From contig CAWHBM010000003.1 of assembly GCA_963827725.1 (NCBI GenBank), positions 186,001 to 250,000 of the forward strand: a stretch of 64,000 nt of DNA. The letters are read 5' to 3'. Positions 1-9,007 of this stretch are shown here, in pieces (the stretch's first letter is position 1; each line of letters starts with the position of its first letter). Below the pieces are notes generated by a model that was given only the letters and a program-made list of their open reading frames with translations, was not told where the DNA came from and made no database searches. A program made the translations under genes and the position numbers. Source of the DNA: VAXT01 sp963827725 (GTDB taxonomy: Bacteria > Actinomycetota > Thermoleophilia > Gaiellales > Gaiellaceae).

Positions 1-751
1 TCAGCTCGTAGAGGCCCGGCAGCGTCTTCACCGGAACCTGCGCGTCACGAGCCTGCTCGACGACCTTCTGGCGCACCTCGCCCGACGCTGAGGGGATCGC
101 GATCAGGAGCTCGTCGGGCCTGTTGTCGTTGAGGATGTGCGGCAGCTCGGCTGTCGTCCCGAGCACGCGCACGCCCTGGATCCGGTCGTTGCGCTTGCGC
201 GCGTCGTCGTCGACGAACCCGATCGGCGCGTAGCCGATCCGGCCGCGCTGCATCTCCTTCACGATCAGCTGGCCCGCGTCGCCGGCGCCGACGACGATCA
301 CTTCCTTGCCGCGTGCGACGAGGCCGGACGCAGCCGGCCGCTCGAAGATCGACCGCGCGAGCAGGCGTGTGCCCGCGACGAGCGCGAGCAGGAGCAGCCA
401 GTCGATGACCGCGACCCCGCGCGGAAGGCGCGCAGTGTCCGCGAGCGGGAAGAAGTAGACGGCGAGGCTGGCCGCGAGGGAGGCGACGGTGACACCGCGC
501 AGCGCGCCCCACATGTCGCGGGTGGACACGTAGCGCCACCAGCGGTTGTAGAAGCCGAAGCCGGTGAAGACGAGGAGCTTGATCGCGACGACGAGCAAGA
601 CCATCCGCCAGCTGACGAGCTGCTCGTAGAAGGGCGGGATCTTCGCGTACGAGTCGAAGCGAATCTGGAAGGCGAGCAGCCAGGCGGCGGCGATCAGCGC
701 GGCATCGGCAGCGAGCTGCCAGATCCGGTGCCGGTTGACCAGGCTACTCAT
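1..751 (-). CDS. CapD/FlaA1-like polysaccharide biosynthesis protein (3' partial)
   Basis: The frame starts with ATG at 751 and runs off the window edge after about 250 codons without a stop, so only the N-terminal part is present. The protein has four hydrophobic segments in about the first 130 residues. A nucleotide-binding fold follows, with the motif VIVVGAGDAGQLIVKEM near residue 150 and then GYAPIGFVDDD. This is the arrangement of the membrane-bound WbpM/CapD/FlaA1 family (N-terminal membrane domain, CoA_binding_3-like domain, then a UDP-sugar 4,6-dehydratase domain), whose catalytic part would lie beyond the window. The start overlaps the stop of the aminotransferase gene in an ATGA junction, so the two are probably translated together. 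Likely role: making a modified UDP-sugar for surface polysaccharide. The membrane-plus-Rossmann architecture is clear; the exact substrate is unknown. Confidence 0.8.
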   Translation of the reverse strand, partial: MSSLVNRHRIWQLAADAALIAAAWLLAFQIRFDSYAKIPPFYEQLVSWRMVLLVVAIKLLVFTGFGFYNRWWRYVSTRDMWGALRGVTVASLAASLAVYFFPLADTARLPRGVAVIDWLLLLALVAGTRLLARSIFERPAASGLVARGKEVIVVGAGDAGQLIVKEMQRGRIGYAPIGFVDDDARKRNDRIQGVRVLGTTAELPHILNDNRPDELLIAIPSASGEVRQKVVEQARDAQVPVKTLPGLYEL

Positions 752-1836
752 CGGACGGCCTCCAGCGATACCGCTTCTCTTACCGCTGCGACGACCTGTT
801 CCTGCACGTCCGCGCCGATTCCCGACCACATCGGAAGCGCGAGATTCTCCCGCGCGGCGCGCTCCGTCTCCGGGAGCTCGGCGTCGGCCTGCCCGAGGAA
901 GGCCAGCGCGGGCTGCCGGTGCAGCGGCGTCTCGTAGTAGGAGCTCGATGCGATCTCGTTGGCCGCGAGGTGCTCGGCGATCCGGTCGCGCTCGGGCGAG
1001 CGGACGGCAAAGACGTGGTAGACGTGGCCGGCCTCGTCGACGGGAAGCTCGCAGACCTCGCCGAGGCCCAGCTCGCCGTAGCGCGCGGCGGCCTCTCGGC
1101 GCGAGCGGTTCCAACCCTCGAGATGCGGGAGGAAAACGCGCAGGACGGCCGCCTGGAGCTCGTCGAGGCGCGAGTTGTAGCCGATCAGCTCGAACTGCTT
1201 CTTCGCCTTGGAGCCGTGGAAGCGGAGGAGACGCACGCGCTCCGCGAGGTCGTCGTCGTCCGTGGAGACGAGACCTCCGTCGCCGAACGCGAACAGGTTC
1301 TTCGTCGGGAAGAAGCTGTACGTGGAGGCGATTCCGGTTCGCCCGGTGCCCTGCGCGCCGAAGGCCTGGGCAGCGTCCTCGACGAGCGGGACGCCCAGCT
1401 CGGAGAGCTCCCCGAGCGGGGCCGGCCGGCCGAAGAGGTGCACGGGGAGGATCGCCTTCGTCTTCGGCGTCACCTTCCGGCGCACGTCGCTCGGATCGAG
1501 GTTCATCGTCTGCGGGTCGATGTCCGCGAAGACGGGAGTCGCCCCGCGCTGGACGATTGCCTCTGCGGTCGCATAGAACGTGAAAGCCGGGCAGATGACC
1601 TCGTCCCCCTCGCCCACTCCGAGCGCGTCGAGGGCAAGCACGATCGCGTCGGTTCCGTTCGCAACTCCGATCGCATGCTTGACGCCGAGGTAGGCGGCGG
1701 CCTCCTCCTCGAAGGCGCGGACCTCTGGGCCGAGGATGAACCGGCCGGAGTCGAGGACCTCGGCGATTCGCTCCTTCAGCTCGTCCAAGAGCGGCGCGTA
1801 CTGCGCCTTGACGTCAACGAGCGGGATCTGAGCCAC
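748..1836 (-). CDS. DegT/DnrJ/EryC1/StrS-family sugar aminotransferase
   Basis: A 362-residue PLP-dependent enzyme of the DegT family, which transaminates keto-sugars on nucleotide carriers. Visible family features are the N-terminal IPLVDVKAQYAPL, the GVANGTDAIVLAL segment, EDAAQAFGA, and the PLP-lysine segment TYSFFPTKNLFAFGDGG, where the lysine follows SFFPT. Length is typical. The chosen start is the GTG at 1836, because family members begin just before IPLVD; the frame stays open upstream but overlaps the DedA gene. It is followed by the CapD-like gene with a 4-bp overlap. A 4,6-dehydratase followed by an aminotransferase is the usual route to an amino-deoxy sugar, so these two probably act in sequence. 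The sugar itself cannot be told from the sequence. Confidence 0.9.
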   Translation of the reverse strand: MAQIPLVDVKAQYAPLLDELKERIAEVLDSGRFILGPEVRAFEEEAAAYLGVKHAIGVANGTDAIVLALDALGVGEGDEVICPAFTFYATAEAIVQRGATPVFADIDPQTMNLDPSDVRRKVTPKTKAILPVHLFGRPAPLGELSELGVPLVEDAAQAFGAQGTGRTGIASTYSFFPTKNLFAFGDGGLVSTDDDDLAERVRLLRFHGSKAKKQFELIGYNSRLDELQAAVLRVFLPHLEGWNRSRREAAARYGELGLGEVCELPVDEAGHVYHVFAVRSPERDRIAEHLAANEIASSSYYETPLHRQPALAFLGQADAELPETERAARENLALPMWSGIGADVQEQVVAAVREAVSLEAVR

Positions 1837-2507
1837 GGCGAGCCAGTTTAGTGCCCCGCCGACGGCGGACGTACCAGGCGACCGCGGCCAGCACGAGCAG
1901 CACGCCGACAGCGATGTCCACGTAGCGGAAGTTGTGGTGGAAGCTCTCGTAGCGGGACCCGAGCGCCAGGCCCGCGCCTGCGATCCCGAAGCACCAGACG
2001 GCGGTCCCGAGGAAACTGAGGACGGTGAACCGGCCCAGCGGCATCCGCGGCGATGCCGGCCGGGATGGATACGAACGAGCGCACGACAGGTGTGATGCGC
2101 CCGAGGAAAACGGCCCAGTTCCCCCAGCGCTCGAACCAGCGCTCGGCGCGAACCAGGTTCTCGGGCCCGAGATGAAGCCAGCGCCCGTGACTCTCGATCA
2201 GCGGGCGGCCGCCGTAGTAGCCGATCCACCAGCCGAACACCGACCCGACTGTGTAGCCCACCACTCCGGCCATCGACATCGCGACGAACCCCCAGAAGTG
2301 CGAGTCGATCTGCGAGCCGAAGAAGACGACGTTCTGGCCCGCAAACGCGCCCGCCGCCAGCGCTCCGGCGTAGAGCATGACGAGCTCGCTCGCCGCCGGC
2401 AGCACAGCGTCGATCAACATCAGGAAGAAGACTGCATAGAGCCCGTGGTCTCCGATCAGCGAGGTCAGGGCGTCCGTCAGGGACGCGGTAACGGAGGCCA
2501 GAAGCAC
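1814..2507 (-). CDS. DedA/SNARE-associated family membrane protein, frameshifted
   Basis: The N-terminal half (start near 2507) carries the DedA signatures GYTVGSVFGWWIGYYGGR and FLGRITPVVRSFVSIPAGIA. The C-terminal half (MPLGRFTVLSFLGTAVW... with a final membrane helix) lies in another frame and ends at 1814. The two halves join cleanly if one base is removed from the GCCGCGGATGCC stretch at about 2041-2056. The whole product would be about 230 residues, normal for the family. DedA proteins are polytopic membrane proteins linked to undecaprenyl phosphate or phosphatidylethanolamine flipping and to membrane homeostasis. The C-terminus overlaps the aminotransferase start by 23 bp. Either the gene is broken or, more likely given similar events across the window, the sequence has a one-base error here. 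Confidence 0.78.
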
Positions 2508-2516
2508 CGCGGGAGA

Positions 2517-4238
2517 CTAGCGGCGCGCGCGGCGGACGAGGAAGCGGCGCTCGAGCTCGGAGAGGCCGAAGGAGTTCGACGTCTGCACGCGTGCGACATA
2601 CGTCCCGGAGAAAGCGCGAACGCCGTTTGCGTAGCGGCCGTTCCACTGGATGCTCGTCTGTCCGGCCCGTCGCCGCTGGCGAATCGTCCGGACGCGAGCC
2701 CCGCTCGCGGTCTCGATCGTCAACGTGACGGCTGCGCGATGGGCGAGCCGGAAGCCGACTCGCAGCTTGCCGCCGCGGCGACGGACGACCACGCGCGTGG
2801 GACGCACTCTCAGGTAGCCGAGCGTGTTGTTGAGGTAGAAGACTCGCTCGACCCGCGACTGCTGCCCCTGGTCGTCGACCGCGTTGATCACCCAGCGCCA
2901 GCGGCCTTCTGGCTCGGGCGCGCCCGCCGGCGTTCGGCCCGACCAGCCGAGCCGGTAAAGGCCGGGCTCACGCAGGCCCGTCTGCGTCTGCCGTGGGATC
3001 CGGTCGGGCCCGATGAGGCTCGCCGTAACCGTCGAGGGCCTCACGATCTTGTAGCTCAGCGCCTGCACCTCGGCGAAGCCGTCTCCGTTGGGCGAGAGGA
3101 CCCGCTGGGCCGCCGGCGGCGCGTGGACGCCGTAGTAGAAGACGAAGAGACCGTCCGCGACCGCCCGCTCCGGCTCGGACGGCCGGTTCAGGAGCTTGCC
3201 GTCGAAAGCCATCGTCGTCGAGCCGCCCGCGTCGAGCGCGCTTGCGGTCACGGCACCCAGGCTGACCATCCTCTGCGCAAGCTCGAAGTTGGTGGCGCCG
3301 GTGCTGTAACCCGGCTGCCGCCCGTCGATCGCGACGAAGATGATGCGGCCGTCCGCTTTCTGGCCGACGGCCGTGCGCGGGTGTCGGAGCGAGAGCTGGC
3401 TGCTCGTGAACGATTCGAGCGCCCTGAAGACGGGCTGCCGGTCACGGACGATCAGCGGCCCGCCGCCGACCGCGTCGACGACGCCGGCCCACTCGGGGCG
3501 CAGAACGAGGCGGGCAGTCACGACCTGGCCGACCGGCGCCTCGGACGCGAGCCTGCTGGCCGAGGTCCCGCGGCCCACGAGCACCGCGCCGGTGGGCGGA
3601 ATCGGCGTGCCACCTGCAGGCTTCACGGCGACCACCGTTCCGGTCAGATCCGTAGCCGGAGAGGCAGGTGGGAACGTGTCGAGCGTGACCTCGACGGTTC
3701 CCTGCGCGGCGGGGGTCGTCGGCCCCCACGCCGGTGTGAAGAGCGATACGCCTTGCTCGCCCGGTCGCTGGTTGAGCCCGTTGAGCGGGCGCCGCTGGGT
3801 CGAGCCCTGCCAGGTCCCGAGCATCTTCACCCGTTGGACGAGCAGGCGCCCGTCGTCGGTGATGCCAACGGTCGACCGCTTCGGATGAGGTGGGGTCTTC
3901 ATCACGCCGGATTCCATGAACATCCCGCTGGGCAGTCCCTCGTTCCAGGTGAAGAGATCGGCGTTGACCCCGCCGACGGTCGCGCTCGCCGAGGCGCTCC
4001 GCTGCATCGAGGTGACCGTCTCCCGGCCCTGAACGGAGTCGTTCGACAGCACCGGGCGCAGCGCGTAGAGGCCGCCCGGCTTGGGCGCGGTCATGATGTG
4101 AACGACCTCGGGCCCGTGCGGCGTGAACCACACCTGGCGCTCGTAGGTGACTCCCGGCGTCAGCGACACACGGCCCGCGGATGCGGACGGCGCGAGGATG
4201 CCGGCGAGGACAGCCGCTATCAGGACTCTTCGGAGCAC
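2517..4238 (-). CDS. Secreted phosphodiester glycosidase (NAGPA) family protein with FlgD-like Ig domains
   Basis: A 573-residue protein with an N-terminal signal peptide (LRRVLIAAVLAGILAPSASA). The middle part, about residues 60-370, matches the phosphodiester glycosidase (NAGPA/DUF2233) family, with GGVNADLFTWNEG, RIIFVAIDGRQPGYS and the hallmark ALDAGGSTTMAFDGK. The remainder contains LSPNGDGFAEVQALSY and a second copy of the type YANGVRAFSGTYVARV, both typical of FlgD-like immunoglobulin domains that end secreted proteins. It probably acts outside the cell on phosphodiester-linked sugars in glycopolymers; the substrate is not known. It lies upstream of DedA and the sugar genes on the same strand, in keeping with an envelope role. 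The 99 bp upstream, before mqnC, is the only sizeable gap in this run and could hold its promoter. Confidence 0.85.
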   Translation of the reverse strand: MLRRVLIAAVLAGILAPSASAGRVSLTPGVTYERQVWFTPHGPEVVHIMTAPKPGGLYALRPVLSNDSVQGRETVTSMQRSASASATVGGVNADLFTWNEGLPSGMFMESGVMKTPPHPKRSTVGITDDGRLLVQRVKMLGTWQGSTQRRPLNGLNQRPGEQGVSLFTPAWGPTTPAAQGTVEVTLDTFPPASPATDLTGTVVAVKPAGGTPIPPTGAVLVGRGTSASRLASEAPVGQVVTARLVLRPEWAGVVDAVGGGPLIVRDRQPVFRALESFTSSQLSLRHPRTAVGQKADGRIIFVAIDGRQPGYSTGATNFELAQRMVSLGAVTASALDAGGSTTMAFDGKLLNRPSEPERAVADGLFVFYYGVHAPPAAQRVLSPNGDGFAEVQALSYKIVRPSTVTASLIGPDRIPRQTQTGLREPGLYRLGWSGRTPAGAPEPEGRWRWVINAVDDQGQQSRVERVFYLNNTLGYLRVRPTRVVVRRRGGKLRVGFRLAHRAAVTLTIETASGARVRTIRQRRRAGQTSIQWNGRYANGVRAFSGTYVARVQTSNSFGLSELERRFLVRRARR

Positions 4239-4337
4239 GACCCTGCACGAGGCTAGCGAAACGATCAGCGGGCCTGCGCAGGCTTTACATCTTTCGAACC
4301 GGAATCAGCGGCGTCCGACGGGAAAAAGTGGAAGCCG

Positions 4338-5419
4338 CTAGTTCCAGGTCTTTACGTCGCGGTACAGCGTGTCGCGCTGCACCGGGGTCTTGCCGAGCGC
4401 CTTGATCGCGCGGATGAAGTCGTCTGTCGACGCGCGATGCGTTGTTCCGGCCGCCGAGACGACGTTCTCCTCGATCATCACCGAGCCGAGGTCGTCGGCC
4501 CCGAAGCCGAGAGCGACCTGGCCGACCTTCATCCCTTGCGTGACCCAGGACGACTGGATGTGGTCGACGTTGTCGAGGTAGATCCGGCTCACCGCCTGCG
4601 TGAGCAGGTACTCGAGCGACGTCGGGTGATGTGTGACGAGCGGGGCAAGTCGCGTGCCCTGCGGCTGAAACGTCCAGGAGATGAAGGCGCGGAAGCCGCG
4701 CGTCTCGTCCTGGAGCTCACGGATGCGCCGCATGTGCTCGATCCGTTCGGCGAGCGTCTCGACGTGGCCGTACATCATCGTGGCCGTCGTCGACATGCCC
4801 AGCCGGTGCGCGTGGCGCATGACGTTCAGCCAGTCGGCGGTCCTGGTCTTCTTCGGCGCGATCACGTCGCGGACGCGGTCGACGAGGATCTCTGCCCCGC
4901 CGCCGGGAATCGAGTCGAGGCCGGAGTCGCGCAAGCGGGTGAGCGTGGCCGGGATGCTGAGCTTCGACCGGCGCGCGATGTGCTGGATCTCGGGCGGCGA
5001 GAGCGCGTGCAGGTGAATCGGGTAGCGCTCCTTGATCGAGCGGAAGAGGTCTTCGTAGTAGTCCACCGCGAGATCGGGGTGGTGCCCGCCCTGCATGAGG
5101 ACGCCGGTGCCGCCGATGGCGAGGGTCTCCTCGATCTTCTTGAAGATGACCGTCTTCGGGAGCAGGTACCCCTCGGCGCGGTCGCCCGGCCGGCGGTAGA
5201 AGGCGCAGAAGTCGCAATCGGTGACGCAGACGTTCGTGTAGTTGACGTTGCGGTCGATGATGAACGTGATCCGGCCCGGGTCGGTGCGTCGTCCCCGGAG
5301 AGCCTCGGCCGCTTTGCCGATCGCGACGAGGTCTTTCGACTCGAGGAGCGCGAGAGCCTCGGTGTCGGTGATCCGCTCGCCGTCGAGCGCCTTCTCGAGG
5401 AATGTCCGCCGCTGCTCAT
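4338..5419 (-). CDS. mqnC: Cyclic dehypoxanthine futalosine synthase MqnC (start frameshifted)
   Basis: A radical SAM enzyme of the futalosine menaquinone pathway that cyclises dehypoxanthine futalosine. The [4Fe-4S] cluster motif CVTDCDFCAFY (CxxxCxxC) follows ITFIIDRNVNYTNV. Later come MQGGHHPDL, SIPGGGAEIL, MMYGHVETLAERI and the C-terminal ALGKTPVQRDTLYR, all MqnC-like. The part with the iron-sulphur motif is open but has no usual start codon in frame. The ATG at 5419, overlapping the mqnA stop as ATGA, is in another frame and becomes correct if one base is added at about 5404-5416. The first in-frame ATG (5096) would lose the cluster-binding cysteines, so it cannot be the start. It ends a tightly coupled set with mqnE and mqnA. 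Confidence 0.88.
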
Positions 5420-6177
5420 GCCGGCACTACCTCTCCCTGGATGAAGCGGAGGTCTGGGATGCGCTCGAGCTGGCCTGCGTCGCGTGCGAGCTCCATGAAC
5501 GTGAAGAGCCCGGCGCGCTCGCGCGGACCGAACCGGTAGCGCAGCTTCTCGAAGTAGCGCGCGAGGAAGCCCGGCGGATACCCGTATCGCTCGCTTGCCT
5601 CGCGGGCGAGCACGTCCGGCTCGGCGCGGGCTTGGCGCACCGACGCGACGAGGGCGTCCTCCAGCTCGTTGATCCCTTCCGGCGGCGGATCGAGCGTTGC
5701 CCAGACGGCGAAGACCATCGGCAGGCCGGTGCGCTCCGTCCACATCCGGCCGAGATCGTGGTGCGGGGTCGGGTCCTCGAAGGCGCTGCGCAGCGCCGCA
5801 TCGCCGATCAGCAGCTTGCCGTCTGCCTGCTCATCGAACGGAACCTGCTGGGCTTCGGGCAGGAGAACTCGAGCGAGCACGACAGAGGTCGCGCTCTCCG
5901 GCGTCACCGCGACGCTCCGGATGCGCTCGAGCGGCACCGAGGAGACGAGCTGGATCGAATCGACCGCCCCTTCCGAGGAGACGCAGAGCCGCGGGAGGAG
6001 CTTGAGACGGTCGGCGTTTCGCGCCCACTCGATCGACGGGATCGGCGCCACGTCCACCTCGCCGGCTAGCAGGGCCCGCGCAAGCTCGGTCGGCACGCCT
6101 GCGACCTCCTCCACGTCGGCATCGAGCCGGTGGAAGACCGGCGCCATGTTCACGTACGAGATGCGTCCGAGTCTCAC
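5416..6177 (-). CDS. mqnA: Chorismate dehydratase MqnA
   Basis: A 253-residue protein with the MqnA start RLGRISYVNMAPVF and a periplasmic-binding-protein-like fold (AGVPTELARALLAGEVDVAPIPS; DGKLLIGDAALRSAFEDP). The enzyme removes water from chorismate to give 3-[(1-carboxyvinyl)oxy]benzoate, the first step of the futalosine menaquinone route. It starts with GTG in a GTGA overlap with the mqnE stop and ends in an ATGA overlap with the probable mqnC start. The order mqnE-mqnA-mqnC keeps the first and later steps of the route in one transcript. MqnD is similar in fold but is encoded elsewhere in the window and has a different signature. Confidence 0.93.
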   Translation of the reverse strand: MRLGRISYVNMAPVFHRLDADVEEVAGVPTELARALLAGEVDVAPIPSIEWARNADRLKLLPRLCVSSEGAVDSIQLVSSVPLERIRSVAVTPESATSVVLARVLLPEAQQVPFDEQADGKLLIGDAALRSAFEDPTPHHDLGRMWTERTGLPMVFAVWATLDPPPEGINELEDALVASVRQARAEPDVLAREASERYGYPPGFLARYFEKLRYRFGPRERAGLFTFMELARDAGQLERIPDLRFIQGEVVPA

Positions 6178-7232
6178 CAGCGACGGACCTCGTTGTAGAG
6201 GGTGTCCCGCTGCACGGGAATCCGACCCGCTTCCTGCACGACACGGACGAGCTCGTCGATCTTCTGCTCCGTCTCGGTCTGCGCGCCCGCCGCGTGGAAG
6301 ATCTCCTCCCGTACGACCGTCCCCTGCACGTCATTTGCGCCGAAATGCAGGGCAATTTGCGTCAGCGGGAGGCCCATCATGATCCAGTAGGCCTTCACGT
6401 TCGGGACGTTGTCGAGCAGCAGACGCGAGACGGCGATCACCTTCAGGTCGTCGGAACCGGCGGTGTGCTTCCAGCCGCGCTTCTCGAAGACGGTGTTCTC
6501 CGGGTGGAACGCGAGCGGGATGAACGCGAGGAAGCCGCCCGTCTCGTCCTGGAGATCGCGGAGCCGGAGGAGGTGGTCGACCCGCTCCTCGTAGGTTTCG
6601 ACGTGGCCGTAGAGCATCGTGCAGTGCGTCGGGATCCCGAGCGCGTGTGCCGTGCGGTGGACGTGGAACCAGTTGTCGGGATGCTCCTTGCCGGGTGCGA
6701 CGAGACGCCGCACGCGATCGGCGAAGACCTCGGCGCCGCCGCCCGGGAGCGAGCCGAGACCGACGTCGCGCAGCTCGCGCAGCACCTCTTCGTGCGTGAG
6801 GCCGGAGAGCTTCGTCATGTGATGGATTTCGCTCGCCGTGAACAGCTTCAGGTGCACGTCCGGCATCGCCTCGTGCAGCTGGCGGACGATCTCGACGTAG
6901 TACGAAAAATCGACGTGAGGGCTCTCGCCGCCGACCATGTGGATCTCGGTGAACCCGGTCAGCTCGCGCTGGCGGAGCGCGTCCTCGACGAGCTCCTCGG
7001 CCGTGTAGGTGTACGCGGCCTCCTGCTTCTGCGTGACGGCGAAGGCGCAGAACTTGCACTTCACGCGGCAGACGTTCGTCTGGTTCAAGTACAGGTTCTG
7101 GACGAAGTAGACCTCGTCGTTGCCGCCCCGCTGTCGCCGCGCGAGGTCGGCGAGCTCTCCGATCCCGAGCAGGTCGTCGGACTCCATCAGCGCGAGCCCG
7201 TCTTCGAGGCCGAGCCGCTCGCCGGCCTCCAC
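6174..7232 (-). CDS. mqnE: Aminofutalosine synthase MqnE
   Basis: A radical SAM enzyme joining the chorismate-derived intermediate to S-adenosylmethionine to make 6-amino-6-deoxyfutalosine. The motif CRVKCKFCAF binds the cluster, and VYFVQNLYLNQTNV, MVGGESPHVDFSYY, SLPGGGAEVFADRV and MLYGHVETYEERV are family features. The GTG at 7232 gives 352 residues. About 16 upstream codons in the same frame (reading LSTLEPIREKV) look like authentic MqnE N-terminus but lack a start. An ATG at 7281, overlapping the prenyl synthase stop (TGATG), would serve if one base is missing at about 7255-7262. The true gene therefore probably begins at 7281. Confidence 0.93.
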   Translation of the reverse strand: MEAGERLGLEDGLALMESDDLLGIGELADLARRQRGGNDEVYFVQNLYLNQTNVCRVKCKFCAFAVTQKQEAAYTYTAEELVEDALRQRELTGFTEIHMVGGESPHVDFSYYVEIVRQLHEAMPDVHLKLFTASEIHHMTKLSGLTHEEVLRELRDVGLGSLPGGGAEVFADRVRRLVAPGKEHPDNWFHVHRTAHALGIPTHCTMLYGHVETYEERVDHLLRLRDLQDETGGFLAFIPLAFHPENTVFEKRGWKHTAGSDDLKVIAVSRLLLDNVPNVKAYWIMMGLPLTQIALHFGANDVQGTVVREEIFHAAGAQTETEQKIDELVRVVQEAGRIPVQRDTLYNEVRRW

Positions 7233-7280
7233 CTTCTCGCGAATCGGCTCGAGCGTGGAGAGTGCGGTCGAGGACTGCCA

Positions 7281-8192
7281 TCACGCGGTCCTCTCCACGA
7301 CTGCGTCGGCGATCGCGTCCAGCTCGTCACGCGATTCGACTCCGTCGAGACAGGCGCGGGCCTGTTCGGCGTACTCGCGGGCGACCTCTTGTGCCTGCTC
7401 GATCGCACCGCTTGCGGCGACGCGAAGGAGCGCTCCGTCGAGCGAACCGCCGGCGAGCGCCCGGCGCACGACTTCGTCTTCCTGGGCGGCCAGCAGGAGC
7501 GGGAGCGTCGGGATTCCCTCGCGCAGGTCGGTGCCGGCGATCTTCCCGGTTTCGACCGTCTGGCCCGCGCAGTCGAGGCAGTCGTCGATGATCTGGAAGG
7601 CGATGCCGAGCGCGAGGCCGAACGCTCCCAGCTCGGCGCGCCGGCTCCCGAGCAGGCAGGCCGCCTCGAAGAGCTTGGCGGTCTTGAGCGAACAGCGTTC
7701 CACGTACTCCTCGACGGTTGTGTCGGGGCGGCGCCGCTGTCCCCGTTCGAGCGCCTCGCCCTGGACGAGGGCGAGCGCTGACTCGGCGAGGATGCCGACC
7801 CCTTCGGCGTCGCCGGTCTCGGCGAGCTCGGCAAAGGCGCGGGCGAAGAGGTAGACGCCTCCCGCGCTCGCGGCCTCGGGCCCGTACGCCGACCAGACGG
7901 ACGCGCGCCCGCGCCGGAGCTCCGCTCCGTCGATCAGGTCGTCGTGGACGAGGCTCGCCATGTGGACGAGCTCGATCGCGACGCCCGCCGCGAGCGGTGG
8001 GTCATCCTCCGCGGGCGCCGTGAGAAAGACGAGCAGCGGACGCAGCCGCTTTCCGCCCGAGGAGAGCGCCTCGCTCCCGATCTCGGCGACGAGCCCCGGC
8101 CTGGCGGCAACTGCCATGGCGAGGTCGTCCTCGAGCCGGTCGAGGTAGGCGTCGAGGCCTGGCGTCGCACGCACGGTTGCGATCGCGCTCAC
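7281..8192 (-). CDS. Polyprenyl diphosphate synthase (menaquinone side chain)
   Basis: A 303-residue trans-isoprenyl diphosphate synthase. The first aspartate-rich motif is in LVHDDLIDGAELRRG and the second in FQIIDDCLDCAGQ. GGKRLRPLLVFL near the N-terminus binds diphosphate. The enzyme condenses isopentenyl diphosphate onto an allylic starter to build the isoprenoid tail. Its position between menG and the mqn genes, with a GTGA overlap to menG, says the product is most likely the menaquinone tail. Chain length cannot be read with confidence, so heptaprenyl, octaprenyl or nonaprenyl remain possible. Confidence 0.9.
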   Translation of the reverse strand: MSAIATVRATPGLDAYLDRLEDDLAMAVAARPGLVAEIGSEALSSGGKRLRPLLVFLTAPAEDDPPLAAGVAIELVHMASLVHDDLIDGAELRRGRASVWSAYGPEAASAGGVYLFARAFAELAETGDAEGVGILAESALALVQGEALERGQRRRPDTTVEEYVERCSLKTAKLFEAACLLGSRRAELGAFGLALGIAFQIIDDCLDCAGQTVETGKIAGTDLREGIPTLPLLLAAQEDEVVRRALAGGSLDGALLRVAASGAIEQAQEVAREYAEQARACLDGVESRDELDAIADAVVERTA

Positions 8193-8827
8193 CGGGCCGT
8201 CCCCGTATGCAGAGCGACGATGCCACCGGCAAAGAGGCGCCAGCGGACCTCGTCGAAGCCGGCCTCGTCGAGCAGCTTCGCCAGGCCTTCGGGCGCGGGG
8301 AACCTGCGCACGCTCGCCGGGAGGTACGAATAGGCAGAGCCGCCGGGGAGCACCTTTCCGGCAACCGGAATGACCCCGTCGAACCAGAAGCGGTAGAAGG
8401 GAGCCATCAGCCCCTTCGGCCGCGTGATTTCGAGAATGGCGAGACGGCCCCCGGGCCGCAGGACACGGCGCAGCTCTTCCAGTCCACGCTCGACGTTCGA
8501 GAGGTTCCGGAGCCCGAAGCCGATCGTGACGACGTCAAACGACCCGTCCGCGAACGGCAGCCCCAGCGCGTCGCCTTCGAGCCATTCGACCTCGTCCGAC
8601 TTGCGGCGCGCGCGCTCGAGCATCGGCTCGGAGAAGTCGAGGCCCGTCACTTTGCCCCCGGCCTTGGCTGCGGCGATCGCGAGGTCGCCGGTCCCGCAGC
8701 AGGCGTCGAGCACCCGGTCGCCGGGCCGCACGACGGCAGCGGCGGTCGCGTCCCGCCAGCGGCGATCGAGCCCGGCGGTCATCAGCCGGTTCATCGAGTC
8801 GTAGACCGGGGCGATCCGGTCGAACAT
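8189..8827 (-). CDS. menG: Demethylmenaquinone methyltransferase (MenG/UbiE)
   Basis: A SAM-dependent C-methyltransferase for the last step of menaquinone synthesis. Signatures are MFDRIAPVYDSMNRLMTAGL at the N-terminus, the SAM-binding VLDACCGTGDLAIAAA, FDVVTIGFGLRNL and RVLRPGGRLAILE. The ATG at 8827 is used here because it opens the conserved domain. An upstream GTG at 8868 starts a peptide reading TGTLPPEGVGA, which looks like the usual MenG leader, but in another frame; one missing base near 8827 would join them. The frame remains open up to 9004 only because it reads through the palindromic repeat region. The gene overlaps the prenyl synthase start as GTGA. Confidence 0.9.
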   Translation of the reverse strand: MFDRIAPVYDSMNRLMTAGLDRRWRDATAAAVVRPGDRVLDACCGTGDLAIAAAKAGGKVTGLDFSEPMLERARRKSDEVEWLEGDALGLPFADGSFDVVTIGFGLRNLSNVERGLEELRRVLRPGGRLAILEITRPKGLMAPFYRFWFDGVIPVAGKVLPGGSAYSYLPASVRRFPAPEGLAKLLDEAGFDEVRWRLFAGGIVALHTGTAR

Positions 8828-8878
8828 GCGCCGACGCCCTCGGGCGGCAGGGTCCCGGTCTGCTGCGTCACGCCGACC

Positions 8879-9007
8879 CCGGACATGTCCGGTGTCTGAC
8901 ACCAAGTCATGTCTGTTCTGGCCCGCCACCCGCATAGCTCTGCGGTTGTGACTGTCCCTGGAGGCCGTGTCCGGTGTCAGACGCCGGACAGGGGTGTTGG
9001 ACACGGG
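8879..9007. repeat. Cluster of short palindromes between menG and ubiX
   Basis: This 129-bp spacer is dense in palindromes. It holds CCGGACATGTCCGG, immediately followed by GGTGTCTGACACC; then GACTGTCCCTGG; then GTCCGGTGTCAGACGCCGGAC and a final TGGACACGGGTCA. The units share the TCTGA or TCAGA centre and mirrored flanks with the copies at 17128, 29921, 30080 and 44879. It lies inside an otherwise tightly coupled operon, so it probably arrived as an insertion. As RNA these would fold into short hairpins. Confidence 0.7.

Noticed and set aside
748..2646. 632-residue aminotransferase with a long N-terminal extension
   Set aside because: The extension is the wrong frame of the DedA gene; the family N-terminus starts at GTG 1836.
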